A stretch of DNA of 64,000 nt from Chamaelirium japonicum (taxonomy: Eukaryota; Streptophyta; Magnoliopsida; Liliales; Melanthiaceae). Position numbers and translations under genes: made by a program. Of this stretch, positions 47,201-57,651 are shown in pieces. A model generated the notes under the pieces. It did no database searches and was not told the origin of the DNA. It was given only the letters and a program-made list of their open reading frames with translations. The stretch spans positions 67,139,744-67,203,743 of the forward strand of contig OX393550.1 of assembly GCA_947650365.1 (NCBI GenBank). Reading direction: 5' to 3'. Each line of letters starts with the position of its first letter. The stretch's first letter is position 1.

Positions 47201-48547
47201 TTGAAGAAAGCAGCTGAGAGGGCGGGGGTTATGATCCTCAACTCTCCCGCTGCAACTGAAGGCCCACTGAAGACTCACCCAGCTGCAAGTCATCATCTTG
47301 AAGAACCATATAAGCTACGGATCGAGAGGCGTCAGGTATCCACACAAGCACCAAGGCAAACGGTGTGGGATCGCCTCGATGTCGACGGTACACTAAGTTA
47401 TCGCCGAGAAGGATCGCCTCAATCAATAAGGTCCACTAGACGTTCTATCCCTCCGCACATGAAAGCAACAAATGCCCGCGAGCTGCTCAACCGATTAAGG
47501 CATACTGCCGACATGGGACACCGTCATCAAGACCGTAGACAGCTAATCACCTCGGTGGGGCCACTGCATCCCCAAGTTCTAGTAACCCCATTTCCTATGG
47601 GTTGGCGAACACCGAGCCTGCCAAAGTTTAACTGCATCAAGGGAGACCCTGCTCTCCATATCCTAGCCTACAAGCAGGCCCTGACGCCGTATGAGTGTGA
47701 GAATCATATCCTTTGTCATATGTTCGCGGGAAGTCTCGAGGGACCTGCCCTCGACTGGTACCACACGCTGCCTACCGGTACGGTGGCCACATTCAAAGAG
47801 TTGGCTGAACTTTTCATGGACCATTATCGGCTAAACTTAAAGCCAGAAAAGAAGCTGGATACACTCTACCGGCTGAAGATGGGCTCCGATGAGTCTCTAA
47901 GGAGCTTCATGATGAGGTTTCGTAATGAGTACTCTGAGCTCACCGGTCGGTCCCATAATGAGGAGGCCATCATGTTGGCATTCCAGAATGCTATCCGGCC
48001 AGAGCTCCATGTCTACACCGACTTCATCCGGTACCCTCCCAGTACCTTAGAGGCAATGTTCAAGCACGTACAGCGGGAGATAGAGGTGGAAGACAATCAG
48101 CAGGCCAGAAGACTACGCGAGCCCCGCGAGTATCGTGACTCCCGACATAAGAAAGATGATGAAGCTCCTAATGAAGCACGCTACAAGAAGTCTGCCCATG
48201 CTGCGTCCGACCAAAAGGCCCAGGCCAAAAGGTACAATGAAGATCCGAAAGCCCCTCCAGTAGAAAAGAGGCGAACTCCAAGGGAGCAAAGGGTGTTCAC
48301 TGAGCTGAACACATCCATTGAAGACATCTTCGCCTACTTACAGAACGAGCCCTTTTGCAAGTGGCCACAGCCTCTCCCTCCAAATTCTGACCAGGCGGGA
48401 GATACGACAGCCTACTGTGAGTTTCATCGCAGCCATGGCCACCCAACCTCTACATGTCGGAAGCTAAAGCATCACATCGAAGACCTGATCCAGGAAGGGC
48501 GGCTCGATGGCTACCTCACTAACAAGGAACCAGGTCGAGAGAAGTAA
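47201..48547 (+). CDS. Gag protein of the gag-only element
   Basis: A 448-codon open frame. Residues of roughly 145-300 match the plant retrotransposon gag domain (ALDWYHTLPTGTVATFKELA; LDTLYRLKMGSDESLRSFMM; then RFRNEYSELTG). Near residue 405 is a knuckle-like CEFHRSHGHPTSTC. Gag forms the particle that packages the RNA. The basic/acidic linker at about 305-380 is low in complexity. The region upstream (46.8-47.2 kb) is gag leader-like. Confidence 0.85.
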   Translation: MKKAAERAGVMILNSPAATEGPLKTHPAASHHLEEPYKLRIERRQVSTQAPRQTVWDRLDVDGTLSYRREGSPQSIRSTRRSIPPHMKATNARELLNRLRHTADMGHRHQDRRQLITSVGPLHPQVLVTPFPMGWRTPSLPKFNCIKGDPALHILAYKQALTPYECENHILCHMFAGSLEGPALDWYHTLPTGTVATFKELAELFMDHYRLNLKPEKKLDTLYRLKMGSDESLRSFMMRFRNEYSELTGRSHNEEAIMLAFQNAIRPELHVYTDFIRYPPSTLEAMFKHVQREIEVEDNQQARRLREPREYRDSRHKKDDEAPNEARYKKSAHAASDQKAQAKRYNEDPKAPPVEKRRTPREQRVFTELNTSIEDIFAYLQNEPFCKWPQPLPPNSDQAGDTTAYCEFHRSHGHPTSTCRKLKHHIEDLIQEGRLDGYLTNKEPGREK

Positions 48548-48689
48548 AGGCAGCAGCAGTGGAGAAAAAAAAAAAGTCAATGTAATACATGGATGCATAA
48601 TCGTAACGCCCGCTGGGCAACTTCTGGAAAAGTGTAACTGCAACTTCGTTATATCAATAAAGTGTCTTTTTTTCTCAAAATCAAATCTC

Positions 48690-50075
48690 TCGAAGTTCGA
48701 TTCCGCCCATTCGAGTCAGAAGCTCGAAGGCAATTCGGCTACGCCCTCTCGAGGCTAAAGTCCGATAAAAGGCTCCTGGCAACCCAGGTCAACCAAAGAC
48801 CTTCGATTCCGCCCGTTCAAGTCGGAAGCTCAAAGGCAATTCGGCTACGCCCTCTCGAGGCTAAAGTCCGATAAAAAGGCTCCTGGCAACCCAGGTCAAC
48901 CAAAGACCTTCGATTCTGCCCGTTCAAGTTGGAAGCTCGAAGGCAATTCGGCTACGCCCTCTCGAGGCTAAAGTCCGATAAAAAGACTCCTGGCAACCCA
49001 GGTCAACCAAAGACCTTCGATTCCGCCCGTTCAAGTCGGAAGCTCGAAGGCAATTCGGCTACGCCCTCTAGAGGCTAAAGTCCGATAAAAAGGCTCCTGG
49101 CAACCCAGGTCAACCAAAGACCTTCGATTCCACCCATTCAAGTCGAAAGCTCGAAGGCAATTCGGCTACGCCCTCTCGAGGCTAACGTCCGATAAAAGGC
49201 TCCTGGCAACCCAGGTCAACCAAAGACCTTCGATTCCGCCCGTTCAAGTCGGAAGCTTGAAGGCAATTCGGCTATGCCCTATCGAGGCTAAAGTCCGATA
49301 AAAAGGCTCCTGGCAACCCAGGTCAACCAAAGACCTTCGATTCCGCCCATTCAAGTCGGAAGCTCGAAGGCAATTCGGTTACGCCCACTCGAGGCTAAAG
49401 TCCGATAAAAAAAAAAAGCTCCTGGTAACCCAGGTCAACCAAAGACCTTCGATTCTGCCCATTCAAGTCAGAAGCTCGAAGGCAACCCGGCTACGCCCTT
49501 TCAAGGCAAAAGTCCGATAAAAAGGCTCCTGGCAACCCAGGTCAATCAAAGACCTTCGATTCCGCCCATTCAAGTCGGAAGCTCGAAGGCAATTCGGCTA
49601 CGCCCTCTCGAGGCTAACGTCCGACAAAAAGGCTCCTGGCAACCCAGGTCAACCAAAGACCTTCGATTCCGCCCGTTCAAGTTGGAAGCTCGAAGGTAAT
49701 TCGGCTACGCCCTCTCGAGGCTAAAGTCCGACAAAAAGGCTCCTGGCAACCCAGGTCAACCAAAGACCTTCGATTCCGCCCATTCAAGTCGGAAGCTCGA
49801 AGGCAATTCGGCTATGCCCTCTCGAGGCTAAAGTCTGATTAAAAGGCTCCTGGCAACCCAGGTCAACCAAAGACCTTCGACTCCGTCCGTTCAAGTCGGA
49901 AGCTCGAAGGCAATTCGACTACGCCCTCTCGAGGCTAAAGTCCGATTAAAAGGCTCCTAGCAACCCAGGTCAACCAAAGACCTTCGACTCCGCCCGTTCA
50001 AGTCGGAAGCTCAAAGGCAATTCGGCTACGCCCTTTCAAGGCGAAAGTCAGATAAAAATGCTCCTGACAATCCAG
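48690..50075. repeat. Tandem array, 107-108-bp unit, about 12-13 copies
   Basis: Each unit carries GGCTCCTGGCAACCCAGGTC, CCAAAGACCTTCGATTCCGC, GTTCAAGTCGGAAGCTCGAA and TACGCCCTCTCGAGGCTAAA. Units are over about 93% alike by eye. Confidence 0.95.
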
Positions 50076-50179
50076 GTCAAGCTAAACTATCAACTATACT
50101 TATCCGAGGCGAAGAGAATAAGTCCAAGGCAAACGCCGTCGCTTTGACATGCACCAAGTTCAAGGAGACATCCTTGACA

Positions 50180-50465
50180 CTGAAGACAAAGTCCGAGGCG
50201 ACCAATGCCTCGGCACTATACAAGCCCAAGGCCCGATCCTTGGCACTCGAAGACAAAGTCCGAGGCGACCAACGACTCGGCACTCTACAAGCCCAAGGCC
50301 CAGCCCTTGGTATTCGAAGACAAAGTCCGAGGCGACCAACGCCTCGGCACTCTACAAGCCCAAGGCCTAGCCCTTGGCACTTGAAGACAAAGTTCGAGGC
50401 GACCAACGCCTTAACACTCTACAAGCCCAAGGCCCAGCCCTTGGCATTTGAAGACAAAGTCCGAG
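50180..50465. repeat. Tandem array, about 67-bp unit, 4 copies
   Basis: Units contain GAAGACAAAGTCCGAGGCGA, CTCGGCACTCTACAAGCCCA and AGGCCCAGCCCTTGGCA. Confidence 0.9.
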
Positions 50466-50860
50466 ACGTTGTCGCCGACGTATTGGCATTCGATCAAAAG
50501 TCCAAGCTTAGTCTTGTTACTCAGGTCCAAGCATCAGATTGTCACTGGCCATCACCTTTTTTTTTTACGACTAACGGTTCCAAACCGGTCAGGGGGTGGT
50601 TGGTCTGACTCTGGCAGTGCGTGTCTCCATACTGGTGCAGTCGACGGTGGGTAACACGGGATAAAATAGTGCTTCCATGATCCTGGCCAAGTCAACACCC
50701 TCACGTGACCGTAGTACCTGGTGAATACAGTAACCAGGTGCGGTAATATATTGGGTGAAGACCGGCTGGCCATCATGCGGCGTCATCCTAGATTATCTCT
50801 AAGAAACCCCCTCGAATATAGCACTGTCCCTCGCCGACATCCCTGCGCACCAGCGTTTTA

Positions 50861-50932
50861 CCGAAAAAGTGTCGGTTTCAAATGGGGCTGAAATTCGAAA
50901 AACACACTATTTTCAATACCGACACTTTTTGG
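50861..50932. other. Hairpin around AAAGTGTCGGT
   Basis: CCGAAAAAGTGTCGGT and its inverse ACCGACACTTTTTGG (one mismatch) are separated by about 40 bases. The stem shares the ACCGA core seen in the arrays at 51-52 kb and 54.7-55 kb. Confidence 0.65.
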
Positions 50933-50954
50933 CCTCTTCTAGCAGCCCCAATAA

Positions 50955-52240
50955 TGGGGTGCCAACATCAGCACAAAAACCGAGTGGGGAAGGGGTGACG
51001 GCACACCATCAGCAGCACACCCCTCGGTTTCGTCAGAAAACCGAGAGGGGGTGTGTGTCGGCATCAACAAGCAACTCCCCCTCGGTTTCGTACAAAAACC
51101 GAGTGGGGAGGGGGTGACGGCACACCATCAGCAGCACACCCCACGGTTTCGTCAGAAAACCGAAAGGGGGTGTGTGTCGGCATCAACAAGCAACCCCCCT
51201 CGGTTTCGTACAAAAACCGAGGGGGGAAGGGGTGACGGCACACCATCAGCAGCACACCCCTCGGTTTCGTCAGAAAACCGAGAGGGGGTGTGTGTCGGCA
51301 TCAACAAGCAACCCCCCCTCGGTTTCGCACAAAAACCGAGTGAAGAGGGGGTGACGGCACACTATCAGCACACCCCTCGGTTTCGTTAGAAAACCGAGAG
51401 GGAGTGTGTGTCGGCATCAACAAGCAACCCTCCCTCGGTTTCGTACAAAAACCGAGTGGGGAGGGGGTGACGGCACACCATCAGCTCACCCCTCGGTTTC
51501 GTCAGAAAACCGAGAGGGGGTGTGTGTCGGCATCAACAAGCAACCCTCCCTCGGTTTTGCACAAAAACCGAGTGAGGAGGGGGGTGACGGCACACCATCA
51601 GCACACCCCTCGGTTTTGTCAGAAAACCGAGAGGGGGTGTGTGTCGGCATCAACAAGCAACCCCCCCTCGGTTTCGCACAAAAACCGAGTGGGGAAGGGG
51701 TGACGGCACACCATCAGCAGCACACCCCTCGGTTTCGTCAGAAAACCGAGAGGGGGTGTGTGTCGGCATCAACAAGCAACTCCTCCTCGGTTTCGCACAA
51801 AAACCGAGTGGGGAGGGGGTGACGGCACACCATCAGCATCACACCCATCGGTTTCGTCAGAAAACTAAGAGGGGGTGTGTGTCGGCATCAACAAGCAGCC
51901 CCCCCTCGATTTCGCACAAAAGCCTAGTAGGGAGGGGGTGATGGCACACCGTCAGCAGCACACCCCTTGGTTTCGTCAGAAAACTGAGAGGGGTGTGTGT
52001 CGGTATCAACAAGTATCCCCCCCTCGGTTTCGCACAAAAACCGAGTGGGGAGGGGGTGACAACACACTATCAACAACCACCCCTTGGTTTCGTCAGAAAA
52101 CCGAGAGGGGGGGTGCTCGGCGTCATCCGCAGCCCATCCCTCGGTTTTATCAGAAAACCGAAAGAGGGGTGCGATGACATCAACAACAAGCCACCCCTCG
52201 GTTTCATCAGAAAACCGAGAGGGAGAGATCGACATCACCA
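50955..52240. repeat. Tandem array, about 118-120-bp unit, 10-11 copies, palindromic
   Basis: Each unit holds two small hairpins built from CTCGGTTT and AAACCGAG (loops CGTCAGA and CGCACAA), joined by GGGTGTGTGTCGGCATCAAC and GGGTGACGGCACACCATCAG. Units decay toward the right end. Confidence 0.95.
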
Positions 52241-52479
52241 ACATATGATGAGCGTCGTCAAAAAAAAAAAATCCCCTTTCTCATCAGGGGTGAGCACGCG
52301 GTAACCATCGCGTTATCACTGGGGCCCGACTGCAATCCCTAGTGAACACAGTAACTAGGTGCAGTTGGGTGTCGGACAGAACGGATGAGTTACCGCGTGC
52401 CGAGACATCTTTAAGACACTAGCCTAAAATCCGGCTGGCACGTTCTTAAGAGTCATCTCTCTATAAAGGTGAATACCGG

Positions 52480-52806
52480 AAAAGTTACTCGTCAAGGCGC
52501 ACAATGTTTCACGTCCACTTTGACCGTATTTTCGGTGCCTACACAACGGCACCTTATACGCATTCATCCGACATGCGTATGAAAAGTTATGACTGTCAGA
52601 AGGTTTCAAGGTCTTTTCTTCGAAGACATGCATTGGAAGTATTACACGCAAAGGTGCCTGACGCCTTACGTCCACTTTAACCAGTTTTTCAGCGCCGACG
52701 CAAAGGCATATTATACGCATTGATCCGGCACACGTATGAAAAACTATGTCGGTCGAAAGTTTTCGAGTTCATTTTCTTCGAAGACTAGCATCAGAATAAT
52801 TACACG
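52480..52806. repeat. Two diverged direct repeats of about 160 bp
   Basis: Both copies share TTACGTCCACTTT/TTCACGTCCACTTT, TTATACGCATT(C/G)ATCCG and TTTTCTTCGAAGAC in the same order. Confidence 0.75.
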
Positions 52807-54074
52807 GTAATGACGGCACACCTCACATCGCGCAGCCGACCCGGACGGAGAGAGGAGGGGTTTGACTCCCCCGCATGCTCCCCAGCCTTGCTGCACAACG
52901 AACCCAACGCAGAGAAGAGGGGAGGGGTCTACCCCCCGGTGTGCGCCTCCCGTCGTGCTGAGGAGAAGAGAGGGCGAGGCCTGGATTCTCATGTGCGCCT
53001 CCCATCGCGCTGAGGAGAAAAAGGGCGAGACCCGAACCCCCGCGTGGCCTTTACCATGGCTTCAGCACCATCCGGGGGGAGGGGGGTCGGACGAACCCTC
53101 CCGAACGCCTCTATCTTCCTCAGATCTGGTAGGCAGCTAACCTCTCTCCCTCAGATCTGATTGGCATCCAACCTCTCTACATCAGATCCGATCGGTAGCA
53201 ATCACCTCAAAACTGATCGGTTTCAACTCAATGGAGCTACGGTCTTCCGATTGACATGGGTTTCATGCACCCTGAAAACTGATCAACCAACCAACCCGGC
53301 CTCAAAACCGATATCTCTTGAGTCTCCAACCCCCCCTACGTGCTCATCCACCTAGCGACGACGAACCCCACATGTGTTCCCTCGTTACGCGCAGCAACGA
53401 AGAGGAGGTGGAGGGGGGAGATCAGACTCCCATTCCCCCCACACGGGCTCTTCCACCCGACAATGAAGACCCACGTGTGCTCCTCCACCCAGTCCCGGTC
53501 AAGACAACGGAGAAAGAAGGGGGGGGGGGGGGGGGGGGGGGGGCGACCACCCTGCGTGCTCACCTCGTCGTGTGGCCGACCCGGATCCCATGTGCTAACC
53601 TCGTCATGCAGCCCTCTCGCGCAGCCGGCTCGTGTGCTCCCCTCGTCGCGCTGCAGACCCGGCCGGGGCCCGTGCCCGAAGCCGCCGACCACCACCTCCG
53701 CTGCACCACAACCGCCTCCGCTCCGTCTGCCGCTGGACCTCGGCCTGCAGCCGGCTGCGCCCACACGGGCTACCACCGGCGCCCGCTGCGACTCGGCCGC
53801 TTTCGCGCACCCACTGCAACCCAGCCTCGACCTCGCAGGCGCCCGGCCTCTGTGTCGTCGCCGCCGATGTTGCTGTGCCTGCGCCAACAAAAATAAAAAA
53901 AGAGAAGGAAAGAGAGAGAGAGGGTGATGCTCTCTCATCAAATAAAGGAAAGAGAGAGAGATCTGCTCTTTCACCGAGTTCAAAGGAAAGAACGAAGGAG
54001 AGACTCCGTCGACGCCGGGCTCTCCGTCGTCGGCTTCAGCGACGCCGACATCATCTTCGACTCCGGAGGAGGAG
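52807..54074 (+). other. GC-rich segment upstream of the calmodulin-like gene
   Basis: GC-rich DNA, with a poly-G run at 53519-53543. It is open in several frames on both strands as expected from its composition. It may include the captured gene's 5' flank: the frame of the calmodulin-like gene stays open upstream to about 53946 with a Ser/Pro/Thr-rich reading (SASATPTSSSTPEEE) but has no in-frame ATG. Confidence 0.45.
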
Positions 54075-54524
54075 ATGGAGCGGGTATTCAGCAAGTTCGA
54101 TTCCAACGGAGACGGCAAGATCTCCTCCTCCGAGCTCGCGGCCATCTTCGAGAGCCTCGGCCACCCGGCGTCCGAGGAGGATCTACGCCGGATGATGTCG
54201 GAGGCCGACTCCGACGGCGACGGCTACATCAGCCTCCGCGAGTTCGTCGACCTCAGCACCGCCAGGGTCAACCCGACGGCGGCGCTCGAGGACCTGCGGC
54301 ACGCCTTCTCCGTCTTCGACCTTGACCGCAACGGCTCCATCTCCGCCGAGAAGATCGCCCGGGTGCTCCGCAGCATCGGGGAGGCCGCAACGGTCGCGCA
54401 GTGCAGGAAGATGGTCGACGACGTGGATCGGGATGGCGACGGGATGGTCTCCTTCGAGGAGTTCAAGGTCATGATGACCGGCTCCCCCGCCCTCGCCTTC
54501 GCTCTGTCCAGCAACATGATCTGA
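54075..54524 (+). CDS. Calmodulin-like protein (CML) with four EF-hands, inside the LTR element
   Basis: 149 residues in one uninterrupted frame. Four EF-hand loops are present: 9-20 DSNGDGKISSSE, 45-56 DSDGDGYISLRE, 82-93 DLDRNGSISAEK and 118-129 DRDGDGMVSFEE. Loops 1, 2 and 4 have all canonical ligands; loop 3 ends in Lys instead of Glu, so it may bind calcium weakly. The layout is that of plant CMLs, which decode calcium signals in cytosol or nucleus and are often intronless. The short tail (SPALAFALSSNMI) is not a CaaX box. The gene lies in the sense orientation between the arrays of a young gag-only retrotransposon, so it looks captured from a host locus. The ATG at 54075 starts close to EF-hand 1. 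The frame is open upstream, so the source protein may have had a longer N-terminus. Whether this copy is expressed is unknown. Confidence 0.85.
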   Translation: MERVFSKFDSNGDGKISSSELAAIFESLGHPASEEDLRRMMSEADSDGDGYISLREFVDLSTARVNPTAALEDLRHAFSVFDLDRNGSISAEKIARVLRSIGEAATVAQCRKMVDDVDRDGDGMVSFEEFKVMMTGSPALAFALSSNMI

Positions 54525-54724
54525 TCTGAGCCTCTCATTTCAACTTAATTTCTTTTGGTTTTTCCAGTAATGCGGTTGGATGCTTCTCAATTGGGCATCG
54601 AATCGTGAATCTTGAGCCAAACAACACTGTACATATTTGGAAAAAAAAAAAAAAAGTCAAAAGCAAAAGAAAGGAAAGAGGGAAGCAAAGAAAGGAAAGA
54701 GAGAAAGAGAGAAAAGCTGTTCTT

Positions 54725-55060
54725 TCACCAAAAGGGTCTCGGTACCCTCTCGGTATGCTCTCGGTACCCACTCGGTATGCTCTCGGTACCCACTCGGTAT
54801 GCACTCGGTACCCTTTCGGTATCCACTCGGTCGGAAAACACACTGCCTTTTCGGAAACACCCCCTTGCAAAACCGAGACTTTTTGGTTTGCACCAAAAGG
54901 GTCTCGGTAACCACTCGGTATGCTCTCGGTACCCACTCGGTATGCACTCGGTACCCTCTCGGTATCCACTCGGTCGGAAAACGCACTGTTTTTTCAGAAA
55001 CACCCCCTCGCAAAACCGAGACTTTTTGGCTCGCGCCAAAAAGGGTCTCGGCATCGGCGG
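54725..55060. repeat. CTCGGTAYCCACTCGGTATG array in two blocks
   Basis: Roughly 20-bp units of CTCGGTACCCACTCGGTATG form two blocks of about 150-165 bp. Each ends with GGTCGGAAAACRCACTG and CAAAACCGAGACTTTTTGG, then AAAAGGGTCTCGG starts the next block. Confidence 0.9.
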
Positions 55061-55173
55061 AAGAAGGCTCTGCTAATACGAACCGCGGCACCGACAACCC
55101 TCGCCAACCGCGCCAGGATCCTAAAGCGTTTGCACCTTGAAATCCCAGCCGACCCAGGGGGTCCTGACCCGAC

Positions 55174-55187
55174 TGGGAGGGGGTAAC
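55174..55187 (+). other. Polypurine tract before the 3' LTR
   Basis: TGGGAGGGGGTAAC directly precedes the 3' LTR, the position of the plus-strand primer. Confidence 0.6.
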
Positions 55188-55808
55188 TGTGGGTGCAAAA
55201 ATTGTACCGGACCAGATCAGAGCAGCATGGGCTCGCGCAACGGCCCAAATGGGTAAGCCCGCCTGGGGTCACATGGGCCCACTCTACGAGGCTCGCAGAT
55301 CAAGCCCTACCCCTTATTGGGCCCGAACAACGGCCCAATAAGGGCCCAGCAAGGAGGCCCAGAACCAGTGCCACATCATCATCGCCACGTCATCACTGTC
55401 ATATCGGGCACGTGCCTACGCTACAAAAGGACCCCCAAGGCATCCAGGAATGGGGTTGGTCATTCGATCAGAGGAGGAGAGGATCCAGAGCCAGAGCCAG
55501 AGCCAGAGCCCTCTATTCTCCCCACCTTGTTCTCTTCTAGTTGCTCCGTGCAACCCCACTGTACGAAGCTTCTCTCGGCCTGTCGAGAGAACGCTCACCC
55601 TTTGTATTCAAATTATAGTGAAGATCAGGTGGCACCTCTCGCCCGGAGACGTAGGTCGTAAGGCCGAACTCCGTCACCAATCCTTGTGTCATCGCTCTTT
55701 ATTCTCTCTATCTATTCTCCCATCTCTCTAACTCTACAAACCATCAAATTCAATCAAGGCTGTGGGGTGGGATTCTCGATCAAGGCAGCTCGGAAATTTC
55801 CCCCCACA
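55188..55808 (+). repeat. 3' LTR of the gag-only element
   Basis: 621 bp, the same length as the 5' LTR, with 4 differences, all transitions. Confidence 0.95.
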
Positions 55809-55813
55809 TGCCC

Positions 55814-57470
55814 AACTACCGAACTAGAAGCCAATGCGAAGCGATGGGAGCATACGTTGGTTCGCTTTGTGTTAGGGAGGAGGCCATACTACCAACATCT
55901 CAAAAATTTTATAATGCGCACCTGGCAACCAACAGGAGGTTTGGACATCTTATCTAGAGATAATGGAGTTTTTTGGTTTAAATTTGAGTTAGAGGCCGAT
56001 TTCAACCGAATTCTTGAAGGAAGAATGTGGCATTTTCAAGGTCGACCTCTAATAGTGAGGAAATGGGAAAGAGGTATGTGCAGGGATAGGGAGGTTGTCC
56101 CAAAAATCCCAATTTGGGCTAACTTTCCCAACCTTGAGGGGGACTTATGGACTGAGCCCATGCTTAGTCGGTTGGGGAGCACTTTTGGTACCCCCATCTA
56201 TATGGATCAAGCTACAGCTAGAGGCACTCGGGCTCAATTTGCGAGGATCTGCGTTGAGATCAATGTTGAAGACTCGCTTCCAAGCCGGGTTCAAGCTCGT
56301 AATGAGAAGGGTGAGTTTCTTTCTTGGCAATCGGTCACGTTCGACTGGATCCCAACCCGCTGTAAACCTTGCAAGACTTTCGACCATAGTGGGGAAGATT
56401 GCACGAAGCATCCCAAGTTGGTCAATGCTAGGGTTAGCCAAACTTGGCAACCAAAAATTGTGCAGGATAGAAATTTTGGTAGGAGGAGTGATCCCTCCTC
56501 ATCCAAAGGTAAGGACGTTGTGGATGGTGGGTGGCATACTATCGGCAGGGCTCATTCATCCAGGGTGAATGAATCTCCAATTCCTGTGGTTGTGCAGACT
56601 GGGTCTCGTTTTGATGTGTTGGGTGACGAGTCTAGGGTCGCGGATGTAAGTGATACGGCGGGAGTTGCATGTGATGCTGCTATTTCTGGATCCAGAGATA
56701 CTGTTGTAGCTGAACCTGTTGGTGTTACACGAGATTTTAATGCTGTAGATGCTGTGTTTGCTGGTGTGGTGGAGTGTGAAGGAGTTGTTGCTGAAGCTGC
56801 TGAAGAAGTTGGTGAGGCTAAATCTGCTGCTACTTTGGCAGTTCAGGAAGCGACCGCTCATGTTACGCATGCAGAGACTGATGTTGTTCAGGCTGATGTT
56901 GTTCAGGCTACTGTTGAGCGGCAAATGGAAACTGCTATGCAAGCAGAGTGTACTGCTGGTTCTAGTGCAATAGGTGCGGCTTGTGCTGATGTCCCGCGAG
57001 ATGTTCTTGTTACTAGAGCAGAAAGCACAGCTAACGAGGAGGAGAGACCAACTGTTGTAGCGCTTTCTAGTGAGTGTGGAGCCTCTGTTGGGGGGGCCCC
57101 ACCCTCAGAGGACGGGGTTACACAGGCTGGAGGCCTAGTGGAGGGGGGGCTAACTCGCCGTAGTCCCAGACTAGCTAACCGAGGATCTGGCACGATTGAG
57201 GCCAGGGCTTCGCTCCGGGCCAAATCTCGAGCCCTTGAATCTAATGTGCACTGCCATCCACCACGGCCTAAGATCCCACTCTTGCAGGATCTTAAGAATC
57301 AGCTGTCTAATCTTGATGGAGCGGATCTGAGTCTACCCATCAACCTGCTGGAGGACAGAACCATCCTTGATTTAGCTTCGGCTGTCGGCTTCTCCATCAA
57401 GGAGAAAGAATCAGGATCGCTCCTAGCTCTTTTCCGCGACATGGAAAGGTCGAGGGCTTCTGAGCCTTAG
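55814..57470 (+). CDS. LINE ORF1, C-terminal part (after nested insertion)
   Basis: Resumes in the same codon phase as 45145-46130 and runs about 552 codons to TAG. It begins with a DUF4283-type domain (WEHTLVRFVLGRRP; LEGRMWHFQGRPLIVRKWER; then IPIWANFPNL). A CCHC knuckle C-X2-C-X4-H-X4-C follows (CKPCKTFDHSGEDC, about 56362-56403), and then a long Ala/Val/Glu-rich tail. This is the standard ORF1 of plant L1-type LINEs, an RNA-binding chaperone. Confidence 0.85.
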
Positions 57471-57651
57471 GACTTTCGGCTTGTTGTTTTTCTCTTGCTC
57501 GTTGTGTAGGGCAATTTTGTTAGCCCGTGTTGGAAGGGGGTGCACTTGGGTGTTGATGCCTTTTGTTGCGGCATTCTATCTCAGTTCGTAATGACTTCTG
57601 GTTGGGATCCGCCAAACCCTCCCTCCAAAGAGGAGGGGTTCTCAAAAAAAA
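57471..57651 (+). other. LINE 3' end and poly-A tail
   Basis: About 165 bp of T/G-rich 3' sequence, then a run of 11 A directly before the target duplication. Confidence 0.7.

Larger units (their letters stand above)
46131..55808 (+). mobile_element. Gag-only Ty3/gypsy-type LTR retrotransposon (TR-GAG class)
   Basis: Two LTRs of 621 bp each (TGTGGGTGCA ... CCCCCCACA) enclose 8.4 kb and are flanked by the 5-bp direct repeat TGCCC (46126-46130; 55809-55813). By eye the LTRs differ at 4 of 621 sites, so the insertion is young, probably a few hundred thousand years at usual plant rates. Order: LTR, primer-binding site, gag, three tandem arrays, a GC-rich segment with a calmodulin-like gene, a fourth array, polypurine tract, LTR. 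No pol domains are recognised. It looks whole for a non-autonomous element of this class that is mobilised by relatives. Confidence 0.9.
44710..57651 (+). mobile_element. LINE with ORF1 only, split by a nested LTR element
   Basis: It is bounded by the 15-bp direct repeat AAGTGTAGCATACGT (44695-44709 and 57652-57666), and the right copy follows a poly-A tail. That is the signature of target-primed reverse transcription. The 5' part has a GC-rich leader with CTCCGGCTGTGCGGTC-type repeats (44755-45030). A long ORF1 follows, and after its stop at 57470 only about 180 bp of 3' sequence precede the tail. There is no endonuclease or reverse transcriptase frame, so it must have moved using enzymes from a full LINE. 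The gypsy-type element 46131-55808 sits inside ORF1. Confidence 0.85.

Noticed and set aside
48690-50075. Regularly spaced repeats resembling a CRISPR array
   Set aside because: The whole unit is conserved, with no variable spacers, and the DNA is from a plant nucleus; it is an ordinary tandem array in a retroelement.
51051-52304. Several 100-138-codon frames with GCVSASTSN repeats
   Set aside because: All are products of the 119-bp tandem array in different frames.
53336-54145. 269-codon minus-strand frame overlapping the CML start
   Set aside because: It is antisense to a recognised EF-hand gene in GC-rich DNA and its sequence shows no domain.
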